From Planctomycetota bacterium (GTDB lineage: Bacteria; Planctomycetota; Planctomycetia; Pirellulales; Pirellulaceae), in the NCBI GenBank assembly GCA_026692885.1, contig JAPLNJ010000895.1, positions 1-45,227 on the forward strand: a stretch of DNA of 45,227 nt, read 5' to 3'. The position numbers were made by a program, and so were the translations under genes. Below the pieces are notes generated by a model. That model did no database searches. It was not told where the DNA came from and saw only the letters and a list, made by a program, of their open reading frames with translations. Each line of letters begins with the position of its first letter. The stretch's first letter is position 1. Shown piece by piece: positions 1 to 11,547 of this stretch.

Positions 1-298
1 CGTGGGCCAACCCGGCCAGCACAAGCCACCCGGGGTTGATCTGGGACCACGCAAAGTTCTGGGTCTGCAGATCTCCCAATCCCTGTTGTATGCTGCGCCA
101 GATCCCCCACGCGACCAAGGCCAGGATCACCAGATGAAACAGCCATTTGGCGGCCGTCAGCCAACGCGGTTTCTGCTTCGTCGCAGCCGAAACACAACTC
201 CCTCGCCCCGGTACTCCTGGGAGTGGGGTGGGGTGAGGGGCCGAAGGGCCACTGCCCAAGTTGTTGTTCGGCCGTTCAATCGTCGGTTCCGAATTCAA
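1..298 (-). CDS. N-terminal part of a membrane protein, possibly lysylphosphatidylglycerol synthase TM (UPF0104) family; cut by window edge
   Basis: The complement strand is open from about 380 down to 1. From about position 177 it reads like a real membrane protein start: KPRWLTAAKWLFHLVILAL, then a short soluble stretch with repeated Gln (IQQGLGDLQTQ), then a second hydrophobic stretch beginning near NPGWLVLAG. This layout (a first membrane helix, then a loop ending in 'W..l.p..l..a') recalls the N-terminus of the UPF0104/LPG synthase membrane domain. That assignment rests on a short fragment and is tentative. No ATG was found in frame. TTG codons at 298 or 259 are candidate starts, and the residues before about 177 are encoded partly by an intergenic repeat (189-240), so the true start may lie nearer 190. 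The gene is divergent from the permease at 455. Confidence 0.45.
   Translation of the reverse strand, partial: MNSEPTIERPNNNLGSGPSAPHPTPLPGVPGRGSCVSAATKQKPRWLTAAKWLFHLVILALVAWGIWRSIQQGLGDLQTQNFAWSQINPGWLVLAGLAH
189..240. repeat. Dispersed GC-rich phrase, copy 1
   Basis: About 50 bp reading, on the complement, CCCCTCACCCCA...GGAGTACCGGGGCGAGGGAG, with a second copy at 25481-25535. Both copies sit in the 5' part of a gene for a membrane or secreted protein, so translated start regions there should be treated with care. Confidence 0.6.
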
Positions 299-454
299 GA
301 AGCCATACGCCCCGGCTGAGCCGTGGTTTTGCAGCAGGGTGTATTCTGGACGTTTTCCGGGCGACGAACAAGCTCAATCATGACGTTTGCCAGCACGCCG
401 GATTGGGCTACAATGCCGGGGTTGCAAGTTGAAGCCTCAACGAGGAGTCCCCCC

Positions 455-1837
455 ATGCCGCGCATGGTTTCGTTTTTCGTGCTGATCGTCATCGTGATCT
501 TGATCGGCGTGCTGTTCTTCAAGGTCATGGCGACGTTCCTGGTGCCCCTGTTCCTGGCGACGGTGATCGTGGTCGTGTTTCGCCCACTGCATCGCTGGAT
601 CGCGCAGCGGTGTGGTAACCACTCACGGCTTGCGGCGGGTCTGACGACGGCGGCCATCACGCTGATCACGCTGCTCCCGACCGCGGGGGTGTTCAGTTTG
701 GCCGTGATCCAAGGCAGCACATTGCTCACGGGTCTGGATGCCGGCACGGTGAAGAATCGCCTGGCAACCCTGCGCGGGAACCTGCGTCTCGAAATGCCCT
801 GGGCGGGCGAGTTGCGCGATGCGGAGTCCGTACTCAATGATTTGTTCGGTGGCCAGGGCTCGGCGAAGCGGAGCAACGAGCAGCAGCAACAGGCCTTGCA
901 GGGTCTGCTCCGCCGCGTGGAAAAGCTGGAAGCCGAATTGTCCAGCGGAACGCCGCACGAGCCGACCGCCGATGCCAAGTCGCTCCTGGAGACGCTCCGA
1001 CAACTCGAGCGTATGGCCCCGGGGACGCTGGAATTCGAGGCCGCGTTGCAGGTGGCCGTGCGGCAGTTCCGCGAGTTCAAACTGGCCCTGTTCGGTGGCC
1101 CGTACCACGCTTGGATGATCGACTTGGCCAATCCCAGCGACCAACAGATCCAAGAATGGAGCGGGCAAGTCTTTGGCAAGGTGCAGACCTGGCTCCTGTC
1201 GGTAGGCAGCGCGACGACGGCGTTTGCCTGGAACGTGGTGCTGGGGATCTTTATCATGCTGATCGGTACCTACTTCTTCCTGGCCGATGGGCCGGAGATG
1301 GTCAGCGCCATGATGCGGCTGTCCCCGTTGGACGATCGCTACGAGCAGGAATTGCTGGAGGAGTTCGGACGCATCAGCCGCGCGGTCGTGCTGGCCACCG
1401 TCTTGTCGGCCGTCGCCCAGGGACTCCTGGCCGGTATCGGCTACTGGATGGTCGGCATGGATTATGCGATCCTGCTGACGTTGCTGACCATCGTGATGGC
1501 GTTCGTACCCTTTTTTGGCACGGCTCTGGTGTGGGCTCCTGCCAGCCTGTGGCTGTTGTTCTACGACGAGCGTACCAGCGCCGCGGTGTGCCTGGCGATC
1601 TATGGGGCGACGGTGGTGTCGATGATCGACTACCTGGTCAAGCCCGCGGTGCTGAAAGGCGGTTCCAGCCTGCACCCGCTGTTGGCCTTCCTGAGTGTCT
1701 TGGGCGGCGTGCAAGCGCTGGGGCCGCTGGGCATCCTGATCGGGCCCATGGCGGTCGCCTTCCTGCAGACGCTGCTGAATATCCTGCATCGCGAACTGTC
1801 GGCGATGGAGCAAACGCCCACAGCCGCCACCAAGTAG
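455..1837 (+). CDS. AI-2E family (PerM/YdiK-like) transporter
   Basis: A 460-aa inner-membrane protein of the AI-2E/DUF20 permease family. The proteins are broadly tied to export of small molecules; the substrate here cannot be told from sequence. Two N-terminal helices (VSFFVLIVIVILIGVLFF and MATFLVPLFLATVIVVVF) are followed by a third and then a long soluble, Gln-rich predicted coiled-coil insert (about residues 120-230). The C-terminal half has the family's helices, including FVPFFGTALVWAPA and the final GPLGILIGPMAVAFLQTLLN segment. The start chosen is ATG 455, because GAGGAG lies 8 bp upstream and the open frame before it has no family resemblance. The gene stands alone, and a hairpin follows directly after its stop. 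Confidence 0.85.
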   Translation: MPRMVSFFVLIVIVILIGVLFFKVMATFLVPLFLATVIVVVFRPLHRWIAQRCGNHSRLAAGLTTAAITLITLLPTAGVFSLAVIQGSTLLTGLDAGTVKNRLATLRGNLRLEMPWAGELRDAESVLNDLFGGQGSAKRSNEQQQQALQGLLRRVEKLEAELSSGTPHEPTADAKSLLETLRQLERMAPGTLEFEAALQVAVRQFREFKLALFGGPYHAWMIDLANPSDQQIQEWSGQVFGKVQTWLLSVGSATTAFAWNVVLGIFIMLIGTYFFLADGPEMVSAMMRLSPLDDRYEQELLEEFGRISRAVVLATVLSAVAQGLLAGIGYWMVGMDYAILLTLLTIVMAFVPFFGTALVWAPASLWLLFYDERTSAAVCLAIYGATVVSMIDYLVKPAVLKGGSSLHPLLAFLSVLGGVQALGPLGILIGPMAVAFLQTLLNILHRELSAMEQTPTAATK

Positions 1838-1857
1838 GTCAGGCTTCCCAGCCTGAC
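1838..1857. repeat. Small palindrome GTCAGGCT-4-AGCCTGAC directly after a stop codon
   Basis: Perfect 8-bp stem with a 4-nt loop, starting at the base after the TAG of the permease. Near-identical copies lie at 21065-21084 and 34709-34728, so this is a dispersed REP-like unit. It may help end transcription here, but no T-run follows it. Confidence 0.6.
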
Positions 1858-1921
1858 GCAAACCGAGCGTCCGCCTGGAAAAGCTGACCTACAACGTGCG
1901 CGCATCACACAGGTGCAGGTC

Positions 1922-2616
1922 CTAGCACCAAACGCTATTTTGGCCCTTGCGCGCAAAGCATGAGACTTAACGGTTCCGCAGAGACGGGGCGTGAGACAAG
2001 GGGTCAGACGTGGCGTGTTCAGTTTGTGCCTGTCAAGGCCAATTGATTTGATCCCGTTTCTATTTCGCGTTTGGGGCTGGGGAAGGCTTCCCGGCGGAGG
2101 CCGGCGTGATCCGCTACTCTTCCGCCCCAAAGGGGCAAAACAAATCAGCCCAGGCAGAGCGTCGCGGCGACAGCCGCAGAGCGCCGCCCTGGGTACGGGT
2201 TCGATTCAGCACGGTAGCCCTGAAAGGACGAAACAAATCGACACTCATCCCGCACGCATCGTTCGTCCGATGCGGCCAAGGCTTGTTTCGCCCCTTCAGG
2301 GCTGGTGTTCTCAATCCGTTCATAACCCAGGGCGGCGCTATGCGGCTACGCCGCGACGCTCTGCCCGCTGATTTGTGGCTGCCCCGCTGGGGCGAAAACC
2401 CGTGGATCACCAGCAGGGGTGCCCCAGGGGCCACTCGGTCATTCGTGATTTCGTAATCGCTCCGCGAAGCAAACCAGAATGGGACAGAATCAGGCATTCG
2501 GGAAAACACCAATTCCAGGCAAAATCAAACAAACTGACCCCAGCTGGCGGTCCGTCTCTGCGAAACCGCAAAACCCCATGCTTGACACCGACGCCCCCGA
2601 CAACCGTTGGATGCTA
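1922..2616. mobile_element. MITE-like element, composite copy 1 (contains a palindromic repeat)
   Basis: It starts with CTAGCACCAAACG (1922-1934) and ends with an imperfect inverse near 2605-2616 (CCGTTGGATGCTA). The outer ~90 bp at each end match the 250-bp copy at 8722-8971, including the GGGGTCAGACGT / CTGACCCCAGC pair on the two sides. Copy 3 (21119-21814) has the same full layout. The interior carries the large palindromic repeat at 2108-2403. It has no coding capacity. The right end overlaps the last codon of the PQQ gene. This element fills the whole gap between the permease and the PQQ gene. Confidence 0.7.
2108..2403. repeat. Large palindromic intergenic repeat, copy 1
   Basis: About 295 bp built as two inverted arms of roughly 130 bp, each made of the same local hairpins: a GCCCC..GGGGC hairpin, a CCAGGC..CCCTGGG hairpin around GCGGC..GCCGC, and an AGCCCTGAAAGG unit. 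The right arm repeats them in reverse order (GCCCCTTCAGGGC, then the GCGGC unit, then GCCCCGCTGGGGC). Other copies lie at 21305, 28716, 37548 and 45076. Confidence 0.75.
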
Positions 2617-3831
2617 ACCTGGCCTTCGGACGTCGAAGCAATACAGGTTGGTGTCGAAACGGAGGTAGAGCCGTCCACCGACGACCACTGGATGCGCCCA
2701 ACTCGGGCCGCGGCCTGCGACCTTAAACGTGCCTTTCAGTTCCAGACTAGCGGGCGAACAGGTGGCCAGTCCGGCTTGCCCGGCGTTCTCGCTGAACAGA
2801 TATAGCATGCCATCGGCAAAGCAGAGCGAGCCCTTGCCCACCGCCCGTTCGCTCCACTTCTTCTCGCCGGATTTCAACTCGAAGCAGTTCCAAACGCCGC
2901 CGTGATTTCCGTAGATGTGACCCTCGTGGATCACGTAGCCACCGTGATGGCAGTCCATGTCCTTGGTAGTCCAAGCCACATCGGCCGTGACCTTGCCGTC
3001 CTCTTTCTTGAGCTTCAGGCAGATGCCGCCCCGGCCGTAGCCGTTGGCCCAGAACACATAGCCGTCCGCGTAGGCAGGGGTCGGGCAATTGGCCGTGTTG
3101 CCCGCGGACCAGTCGTTCGACCAGAGCAGACTGCCGTTGTTGGCATCGACGCCGACGATACCGCGATTGGTCCCGGTAATGATCATCGGCTGGCCTTGGA
3201 AGGTGACGGCGATACAGGAACCGTACTCTGGCCCGGCCTCGAAGCCGGTGCTCTGCCAGCCGGTCTCGCCGTTGGTCTTGTTCAAGGTGACGATGCAATT
3301 CTTGCCGCCCGGCTTGACGATGGCCTGGTCCTTGTAGATTAACACCGACTCGGCGTAACCCCAACCGCCGGGCGACCCGCCGAACTCCTTCGCGTCGCGA
3401 GACCAGATCTCTTTCCCGCTCTTGGTATCGTAGCAACCGATCAGACCGTGGCCGTCGATCAGGTACAGCTTGCCGCCGTCGATGACGGGCGAGGCGCGGG
3501 AACCGTCTGGTCCACCACGGCCTTTTCCGCATTCCGCCTTCCACAGCAGTTGGCCATCCAGATCCAGGGCGAAGGCCATCAACTTGCCGTCCTGGTCGCC
3601 GGTGATATAGACCTTGCCGCCGGTAACAGCCACACTCGAAAAGCCGGTGCCGATCCCGTCGTTCTTCCACAGCAGCTTCGGCCCGTCGGCCGGCCATTCT
3701 TTGAGCAGCCCGGTGTCGGGTGACTTCCCGTCCCGGTCCTTCCCGCGCCAGCCAGGCCAATCCGGGTTGGCGGCCATGACCAGCGAAGCCATCACGGTCC
3801 ACCACCCGATAGCAGAAATCATGCGCGTCAT
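2614..3831 (-). CDS. Secreted PQQ-like beta-propeller (BamB-like) protein
   Basis: A 405-aa protein with an N-terminal signal peptide (MISAIGWWTVMASLVMAA, ending before NPDWPGWRG) and repeated propeller blades of the form '..GKVYITGDQDGKLMAFAL', 'GKLYLIDGHGLIGCYDTKSG' and 'GIVGVDANNGSLLWS'. This pattern is typical of planctomycete 'PQQ-binding-like beta-propeller repeat' proteins, which are exported; enzyme activity is unproven. The start chosen is ATG 3831, with AAAGGA 9 bp upstream and the signal peptide directly after it; the longer frame to 3912 is Arg-rich and unlike a leader. The stop codon TAG (2614-2616) lies in the terminal repeat of the adjoining MITE-like element, so the natural C-terminus may have been altered by insertion. 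Divergent from the cytochrome gene. Confidence 0.85.
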   Translation of the reverse strand: MTRMISAIGWWTVMASLVMAANPDWPGWRGKDRDGKSPDTGLLKEWPADGPKLLWKNDGIGTGFSSVAVTGGKVYITGDQDGKLMAFALDLDGQLLWKAECGKGRGGPDGSRASPVIDGGKLYLIDGHGLIGCYDTKSGKEIWSRDAKEFGGSPGGWGYAESVLIYKDQAIVKPGGKNCIVTLNKTNGETGWQSTGFEAGPEYGSCIAVTFQGQPMIITGTNRGIVGVDANNGSLLWSNDWSAGNTANCPTPAYADGYVFWANGYGRGGICLKLKKEDGKVTADVAWTTKDMDCHHGGYVIHEGHIYGNHGGVWNCFELKSGEKKWSERAVGKGSLCFADGMLYLFSENAGQAGLATCSPASLELKGTFKVAGRGPSWAHPVVVGGRLYLRFDTNLYCFDVRRPG

Positions 3832-4003
3832 CGTGTCGGTCCTTTCGATCTTGCGGTTCCGAGGTCGCCGAGCCGTCGCGGCAGGCTTGGCCCTGCCGTG
3901 GCGGCGGCACATTCGCCGTCCAATGTAGCGGATTGATCGCCTGATGGAAACACGTCTGCTGATTGCCAGAACGGATGAAACGGCAATAATACGTTCAGGA
4001 TTG

Positions 4004-4036
4004 GGGGACGGTGAAGTTTAGGGGACGGTGAAGTTT
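4004..4036. repeat. Two tandem copies of GGGGACGGTGAAGTTT
   Basis: Copies at 4004-4019 and 4021-4036 (17-bp period) lie in the 225-bp divergent spacer just before the cytochrome c gene. Their position would suit a regulatory site, but this may be another dispersed repeat. Confidence 0.5.
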
Positions 4037-4056
4037 GTTTGATGGGAGTTGTGTTC

Positions 4057-5943
4057 ATGCGTAGCACCTTGGCCCAGTGTTTCCTATTGCTGGGGCTGGC
4101 GTCGGCGAGCTCGCACGCTTGGGCGGCCGATGAGCCGCCGGATTTCGCTCGCGGCGGACGGCTGTTTGTGGAGCAACACTGCCTCGCCTGCCACGGCGGC
4201 AAGGAACCGAAGGGCGAGCTGTCCCTGGAGCCGTTTCGCGATGCGGTGACCGTCAGCCACCGCCGCAAAGTCTGGATCGAGGTGCTGAAGCGGGTCGAGT
4301 CGGGCGACATGCCGCCCGAAGACCGGCCGCGGCCAACGCCTGAGGAAGTGAACGCCTTGACCAAGACGGTCCACGAGGTGTTGGACTTCGCGGACCGACA
4401 CGCTAAGCCCGATCCGGGCCGCGTCACAATGCGGCGGCTGAACCGCACGGAGTACAAGAACACGATCCGAGACCTAATCGGCGTCGACTTCGACCCGACC
4501 GAGGATTTTCCGTCGGACGACGTCGGCTACGGCTTTGACAACATCGGCGATGTCCTGACCCTCTCGCCCGTGCTGATGGAACGCTATCTGGCAGCGGCCG
4601 AAAGCCTTGTGCAGCGAGCGATCCTGGCCCGCGCGCCGGACAAGCCGCAGGCCGAGCAGACTCGCGAAGTCCTGCAGCGATTCGCGCTGCGGGCCTATCG
4701 CCGCCCGCCGACCAGCGCGGAAGTCGAGCGACTGGTGCGACTGGTCACCCGCGCCGAAGCAGCGGGCGAGTCCTGGGAGGCCGGTGTCCGAGTGGCGATG
4801 CAGGCCGTGTTGTGTTCGCCGAAATTCCTGTTCCGCGTCGAATTGGACGACCGGCCGGACGGACCCGAAACTCGCCCGCTCGACGAATTCCAACTGGCTT
4901 CCCGCCTGTCCTATTTCCTGTGGAGCACGATGCCGGACGATGCGCTGTTCGCGCTGGCCGAAAAACAACAGCTGACTGTCAACCTGGAGGGCCAGGTGCG
5001 GCGTCTGTTGCAGGATCCCCGATCGCGGGCCCTGGTTCAGAACTTCGCCCTGCAGTGGCTGCAGATCCAGCGTCTGCGCACGGTCGCCCCCGATGCGCAA
5101 ATGTTCCCGAACTTCAACGACCGGTTGCGCACCGCGATGCTGAAGGAAACCGAGCTGTTCTTCGAGTCGGTGCTGCGCGAAGATCGCAGCATCCTGGATC
5201 TGCTCGACGCCGACTACACGTTCGTCAACGGACCGTTGGCCCGCCACTACGGCATCGCGGACACGAACGGAAATGGGGTGGGGCAGAAGCCGGAACGGCC
5301 CGGCGGTCAGCCGATTCGCGGCGAGGAATTCCAACGCGTCGCGCTCCAGGGCCGGGTGCGCGGCGGGCTGCTCACGCAAGCCAGCGTGTTGACGGTCACT
5401 TCGAATCCGACCCGCACCTCGCCGGTCAAACGCGGCCGTTGGGTCCTGGAGCAGATCCTCGGCGAACCGCCGCCGCCACCACCGCCCAAGGTGCCCGACT
5501 TGCCGAACGACGCCCAGGCCGTGGCGGGCGCCTCGCTCCGGCAGAGGATGGAAATTCATCGCCAGAATCCGAGTTGTGCCAACTGCCACGCGAAGATGGA
5601 CCCGATCGGATTCTCCCTGGAGAATTACGATGCTATCGGCGCGTTTCGCACCAAAGACGGCAAGTTCGACATCGATGCCTCCGGCCAGTTTCCGGACGGC
5701 CGGACGTTTCGCGGCGCGGAGGATTTGAAGTCGATTTTGAAGGAGCAGCAGCCAGCCTTCAGCCGCTGCCTGGCGGAAAAAATGCTGATTTACGCGCTGG
5801 GCCGTGGCCTGGAGCACTACGACCGGCCGACGATTGACCGGATCGCATTGGCGTTGGAGCGCGAGCACCAGCGTTTCTCGACGTTGGTGGTCGAGATCGT
5901 CAAGAGCGACCCGTTCCGGCTGAGACGCGGGAGTACCGAGTAG
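4057..5943 (+). CDS. Planctomycete-type cytochrome c protein (DUF1587-DUF1595-DUF1592-DUF1588-DUF1585)
   Basis: A 628-aa exported protein. A signal peptide (MRSTLAQCFLLLGLASASSHAWA) is followed by a haem c site (CLACH, about residue 46). DUF1587 starts at MRRLNRTEYKNTIRDLIGVD, DUF1595 at FALRAYRRPP, and DUF1592 at LASRLSYFLWSTMPDDAL. DUF1588 starts at RGGLLTQASVLTVTSNPTRTSPV and carries a second CANCH site and the 'MDPIGFSLENYD' motif. The protein ends in DUF1585 with FSRCLAEKMLIYALGRGLE. All domains of the family are present in the usual order and length. The start at ATG 4057 has GGGAG 8 bp upstream. The gene is paired with the DUF1552 gene 43 bp downstream, the standard planctomycete pair. 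The role is unknown; a periplasmic haem enzyme complex acting on extracellular substrates is often proposed. Confidence 0.93.
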   Translation: MRSTLAQCFLLLGLASASSHAWAADEPPDFARGGRLFVEQHCLACHGGKEPKGELSLEPFRDAVTVSHRRKVWIEVLKRVESGDMPPEDRPRPTPEEVNALTKTVHEVLDFADRHAKPDPGRVTMRRLNRTEYKNTIRDLIGVDFDPTEDFPSDDVGYGFDNIGDVLTLSPVLMERYLAAAESLVQRAILARAPDKPQAEQTREVLQRFALRAYRRPPTSAEVERLVRLVTRAEAAGESWEAGVRVAMQAVLCSPKFLFRVELDDRPDGPETRPLDEFQLASRLSYFLWSTMPDDALFALAEKQQLTVNLEGQVRRLLQDPRSRALVQNFALQWLQIQRLRTVAPDAQMFPNFNDRLRTAMLKETELFFESVLREDRSILDLLDADYTFVNGPLARHYGIADTNGNGVGQKPERPGGQPIRGEEFQRVALQGRVRGGLLTQASVLTVTSNPTRTSPVKRGRWVLEQILGEPPPPPPPKVPDLPNDAQAVAGASLRQRMEIHRQNPSCANCHAKMDPIGFSLENYDAIGAFRTKDGKFDIDASGQFPDGRTFRGAEDLKSILKEQQPAFSRCLAEKMLIYALGRGLEHYDRPTIDRIALALEREHQRFSTLVVEIVKSDPFRLRRGSTE

Positions 5944-5986
5944 CACGGAATGCATTCACCAACGAAACACACCCCAGGAGGCTGAC

Positions 5987-8971
<2,985 letters not shown>

Positions 8972-9095
8972 TAGGCCGCTGCCTAGGGTTCGTGGGAACT
9001 TATTGCGTGTCGGAGGCGTCAAAGGTCCGAGTTTTTACAGGGAATGCATAGCGATCGGGTTGCTGCAGAAGGCTGTAATAGAGAAAGGCCGGGCG

Positions 9096-9653
9096 ATGTC
9101 TACGGTGGATTCCAACATTGTTCATCGGAAACCCACAGCCATATCTGGCGAAACCGGTGCCGCCGCTCCGAAGAGGACCTCGCGGCGATTGCACCGCATT
9201 CGTACGGTTCGACGTCAGCAGGACATGTCCTTGCGGACGGCCGCCCGTCAGTTAGGTTCGACGATCGGCGAGACGCGGAAGGAGGAGGAGGAGACGACGG
9301 ATTTGCGGTTGAGCGACTTATATCGTTGGCAGACCGCCTTGGAGGTACCGCTCGTCGAACTGTTGGTGGATCCCGACACGCCGCTGTCCCGTCCGATTAT
9401 GGAGCGGGCACGGCTGGTGCGGCTGATGAAGACGGCTACCGCCATCCTGGAACTGGCTCCAAATCAGCGGCTTCGCCGCATGGCCGAGATGCTGGTCGAG
9501 CAATTGGTCGAGTGCATGCCGGAGCTGAACGGAATCGGTCCGTGGCATTCCGTGGGCCAGCGCCGGAGCCTGGAAGAATACGGCCGAATTGTGGAACGTA
9601 GCCTGCCGGACAACATTCTGCACGATGCGTCCCTTGACAGGTCCGACTGTTAG
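9096..9653 (+). CDS. Small XRE-like helix-turn-helix regulator
   Basis: A 185-aa protein. Residues about 35-95 contain RTVRRQQDMSLRTAARQLGSTIGETRKEEE and then a 'LRLSDLYRWQTALEVPLVELL' block, like the HTH_XRE/Cro fold seen in planctomycete regulators ('...LSDLYRWQ.ALEVPV.ELL'). The C-terminal half is helical (ARLVRLMKTATAILELAPNQRLRRMAEML) and probably mediates self-association. The start at ATG 9096 has GAGAAAGG 7 bp upstream. A strong hairpin with a T-run follows at 9732. It is convergent with the ECF sigma gene. The target is unknown. Confidence 0.6.
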   Translation: MSTVDSNIVHRKPTAISGETGAAAPKRTSRRLHRIRTVRRQQDMSLRTAARQLGSTIGETRKEEEETTDLRLSDLYRWQTALEVPLVELLVDPDTPLSRPIMERARLVRLMKTATAILELAPNQRLRRMAEMLVEQLVECMPELNGIGPWHSVGQRRSLEEYGRIVERSLPDNILHDASLDRSDC

Positions 9654-9731
9654 GATAGAGAATATAGCCGCTCATTTCTTCCGTTTCATTGTTTCGTACG
9701 CACACCTGTTCATTGCTGTCGTACGGAAATG

Positions 9732-9760
9732 GCCTGCAGCTCGGCCAGCTGCAGGCTTTT
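9732..9760 (+). terminator. Rho-independent terminator after the HTH gene
   Basis: GCCTGCAGCT, a 5-nt loop, then AGCTGCAGGC (perfect 10-bp stem, 9732-9756), followed by TTTTCTCGTTT on the + strand, 79 bp after the stop of the HTH gene. Confidence 0.8.
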
Positions 9761-9793
9761 CTCGTTTCTTGGCCAAGCCGCAGGCCACGCTTT

Positions 9794-9824
9794 GAACCCC
9801 GGTTCCCAGGCGGAACCGGGGTTC
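9794..9824 (-). terminator. Strong hairpin after the ECF sigma gene
   Basis: GAACCCCGGTTCC / GGAACCGGGGTTC, a perfect 13-bp stem with a 5-nt loop, lies 9 bp beyond the sigma factor stop. No T-run follows on the minus strand, so its role as a terminator is inferred from position. Confidence 0.55.
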
Positions 9825-9832
9825 GGATTCCT

Positions 9833-10408
9833 TCACACCGCGGCCAGCGGTTCGACTTCCTTGGCCAGCCGCTGGCGAGCGACGTGCAGACGCCGTTTGA
9901 TCGTCCCCAGCGGCGCATCGAACTCGTCGCTCATCTCCAACAGCGACTGACCCTTGACGTAGAACGCCACCAGCGTCGCACGGTCCAGTTCCCGCAGTCG
10001 CTGCAAACCGGCCTGCACCTGCGTCACGCGCTCGCCCGCCAACATCGCGGACAGCGGCGTGTCGTTCTCGACGCAGCTGGCCTCCAGCGACTCCGCTTCC
10101 ATCGGCCGATCCACGGCCGACCGGGTCAGCCGGTTGATCGCCATGCGGTGCGTGATCGAGCGCAGCCAGCCGCCGAAGCATTCCACCTCCCGCAGTTGAG
10201 CGATTTTTTGCAGGGCCTGGATAAACACGTCCTGGCACAGCTCCTGGGCTTCGCTGTAGTTGCCCAGCCGGCGCAGCGCGATGGCGAATACGTGCCGCTC
10301 GTAACGCTCGAACAACTGGCCGAAAGCCGCGCGGTCACCCGTCTGCGAAGCCAGTACCAGCTGTGCCACGCTAGCAGTCTGTAGCTCGAGGAAAGTGCAA
10401 GTGCTCAT
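9833..10408 (-). CDS. RNA polymerase sigma-70 factor, ECF type
   Basis: A 191-aa protein. Region 2 covers about residues 10-85 (LVLASQTGDRAAFGQLFERY, then AIALRRLGNYSEAQELCQDVFIQAL, GGWLRSITHRMAINRL). Region 4 covers about residues 125-180 (LQRLRELDRATLVAFYVKGQ, SLLEMSDEFDAPLGTIKRRLHVARQRL). It directs core RNA polymerase to an unknown regulon. The start MSTCTFLELQTASVAQL (ATG 10408) fits planctomycete ECF proteins; the upstream extension is Arg/Ser-rich and unconvincing. GAGAG lies about 9 bp upstream. No anti-sigma gene with a membrane segment is adjacent. Confidence 0.88.
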   Translation of the reverse strand: MSTCTFLELQTASVAQLVLASQTGDRAAFGQLFERYERHVFAIALRRLGNYSEAQELCQDVFIQALQKIAQLREVECFGGWLRSITHRMAINRLTRSAVDRPMEAESLEASCVENDTPLSAMLAGERVTQVQAGLQRLRELDRATLVAFYVKGQSLLEMSDEFDAPLGTIKRRLHVARQRLAKEVEPLAAV

Positions 10409-10591
10409 GGTTCGAAACTCTCTGTGAAAGCGATTGGCAAGATCGCCGGTCGAGCGAGACCCTCGGCTGCGGGAACTGGAGTGGCTAGCAAGCACACACC
10501 GCCGCAAACCGTGAGCTGCGCGACCGGCCGTCCGCTGGGATTTCCTGAGCGCTGGAGAGCTGGCCCGCAGGCCCGGCCGCTCCGGCGGTCG

Positions 10592-10873
10592 TCAGGATAT
10601 CCGCGCAGCACAAGGCCGCGCTGAACGCCCGCGCGAGCATGGCTTGGCCGAGCACGTGCGCTCTTGCCAGCCATGCGCCGCATGACGTTCCGGACTGCAA
10701 CCCGGTTTTCCGCTCGCCAAATCAGCGGGCGCTGTCTCAACCGGTCTGCCGCCATAGAGGTACGGACGCGGGAGACCACCTAAGCGCAGCTCGACCATGC
10801 CGGCCACGGTCACGCAATCCTGGCGATTGGAAGCGTTATTCATGACGGTGATGGCATTGATAAAGCTACGCAT
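10592..10873 (-). CDS. Small hypothetical protein
   Basis: A 93-aa frame starting MRSFINAITVMNNASNRQDC with a good GAGGAG 8 bp before the ATG. It lies 183 bp upstream of the ECF sigma gene on the same strand. The first 45 residues look protein-like. After about residue 50 the composition turns to Pro/Arg/Cys-rich, and other frames stay open (10485-10700, 10405-10779), so a frameshift or a shorter product is possible. No family recognised. Confidence 0.3.
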   Translation of the reverse strand: MRSFINAITVMNNASNRQDCVTVAGMVELRLGGLPRPYLYGGRPVETAPADLASGKPGCSPERHAAHGWQERTCSAKPCSRGRSARPCAARIS

Positions 10874-11426
10874 CGTAGTGCTCCTCTGCGTCCATACGCA
10901 GTCAGAGAGTGAACCAAAAAGAATTACACCTTCCCAAGTGTAACGCCGCCGGGACGGTAGGGCCAGAGCAAGAGCGGAGATGAGCCGCCCGCAGCCTCCG
11001 CCCAGACCGAGTCCCGCGCGGATACAGCCCTAATAGACGATCCTTCGACGAAAAGGTTCGCGTTGGTTAGAAAAAATCTTGGCGATCCCACAGACGGATC
11101 CGTGAGAGACGACGCTCTTGCAAACGCTGCTGCCGGGACTCCCGCAGATTTCTTTTCGCACGGATGGCAGAGTCAGAGCACGGATGACGAGCGGGTTCAC
11201 CCAGTCACTTGGCGACTCTCCTGCTCCGTGCTCTGGCTCTGCCATCCGTGCGGTATCCTGCTTCCCCGCCCGGAAAAGGCGAGAGGTCTAATTAGAAAAG
11301 GGCCGCCGCGAGCGTTCGCCAAGGGCTACCAGCACGGGGCGACCCGGTTTGGAATTTTGCCCGCCGTCGGCGGGACAGGGGAACGGCCTGGTCCGTCTGG
11401 CTGGGCATCCGCCGCTGCATGCGGAG
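10874..11426. other. Non-coding stretch downstream of the DGR
   Basis: No convincing gene. It contains the hairpin repeat at 11158-11251 and, next to the template repeat, GGTCCGTCTGGCTG (11390-11403), which occurs in inverse orientation beside VR2 (16467-16480). Short open frames here are shadows. Confidence 0.5.
11158..11251. repeat. Inverted-repeat hairpin element, copy A
   Basis: A 27-bp arm GCACGGATGGCAGAGTCAGA.. (11158-11184) is inverted at 11225-11251 with one mismatch and a 40-nt loop. The same arm pair recurs at 21877-21952, and a single related arm lies at 16411-16447. Here it lies downstream of the TR on the DGR's transcribed strand and could end that transcript. Confidence 0.7.
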
Positions 11427-11547
11427 CTCGGGCCACGCGAAAGCCCAGATTCTCGTCGCGGTTCTCCGGCTCGTCCCTGTTGCGGTACGCCGCCCGGCAG
11501 TTCCTGGCGTCGTTGCCCCAGCTGCCGCCGCGTTTCACCCGGCGCGT
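11427..11547 (-). repeat. DGR template repeat (TR)
   Basis: 121 bp just downstream of, and overlapping by 13 bp, the reverse transcriptase gene. It aligns without gaps to VR1 (13359-13479). All 20 differences fall at T on the + strand, which is A on the transcribed strand; the other 96 bases are identical. Translated as if coding, it gives the FGE end motif RVKRGGSWGNDARNCRAAYR...LGFRVAR, with Asn/Asp/Glu codons at the variable places, as expected for a template rich in mutable A. The 23 bp at its 3' end on the coding strand (11427-11449) match VR1 exactly and are the likely initiation-of-mutagenic-homology (IMH) region. A G/C mismatch at 11426/13358 marks the end of homology. Confidence 0.95.

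Noticed and set aside
2108..2403. Possible CRISPR array from the recurring CCCTGAAAGGGCGAAACAAATC-like units
   Set aside because: Units are mirrored, not directly repeated at even spacing; there are no spacers of uniform length and no cas genes.
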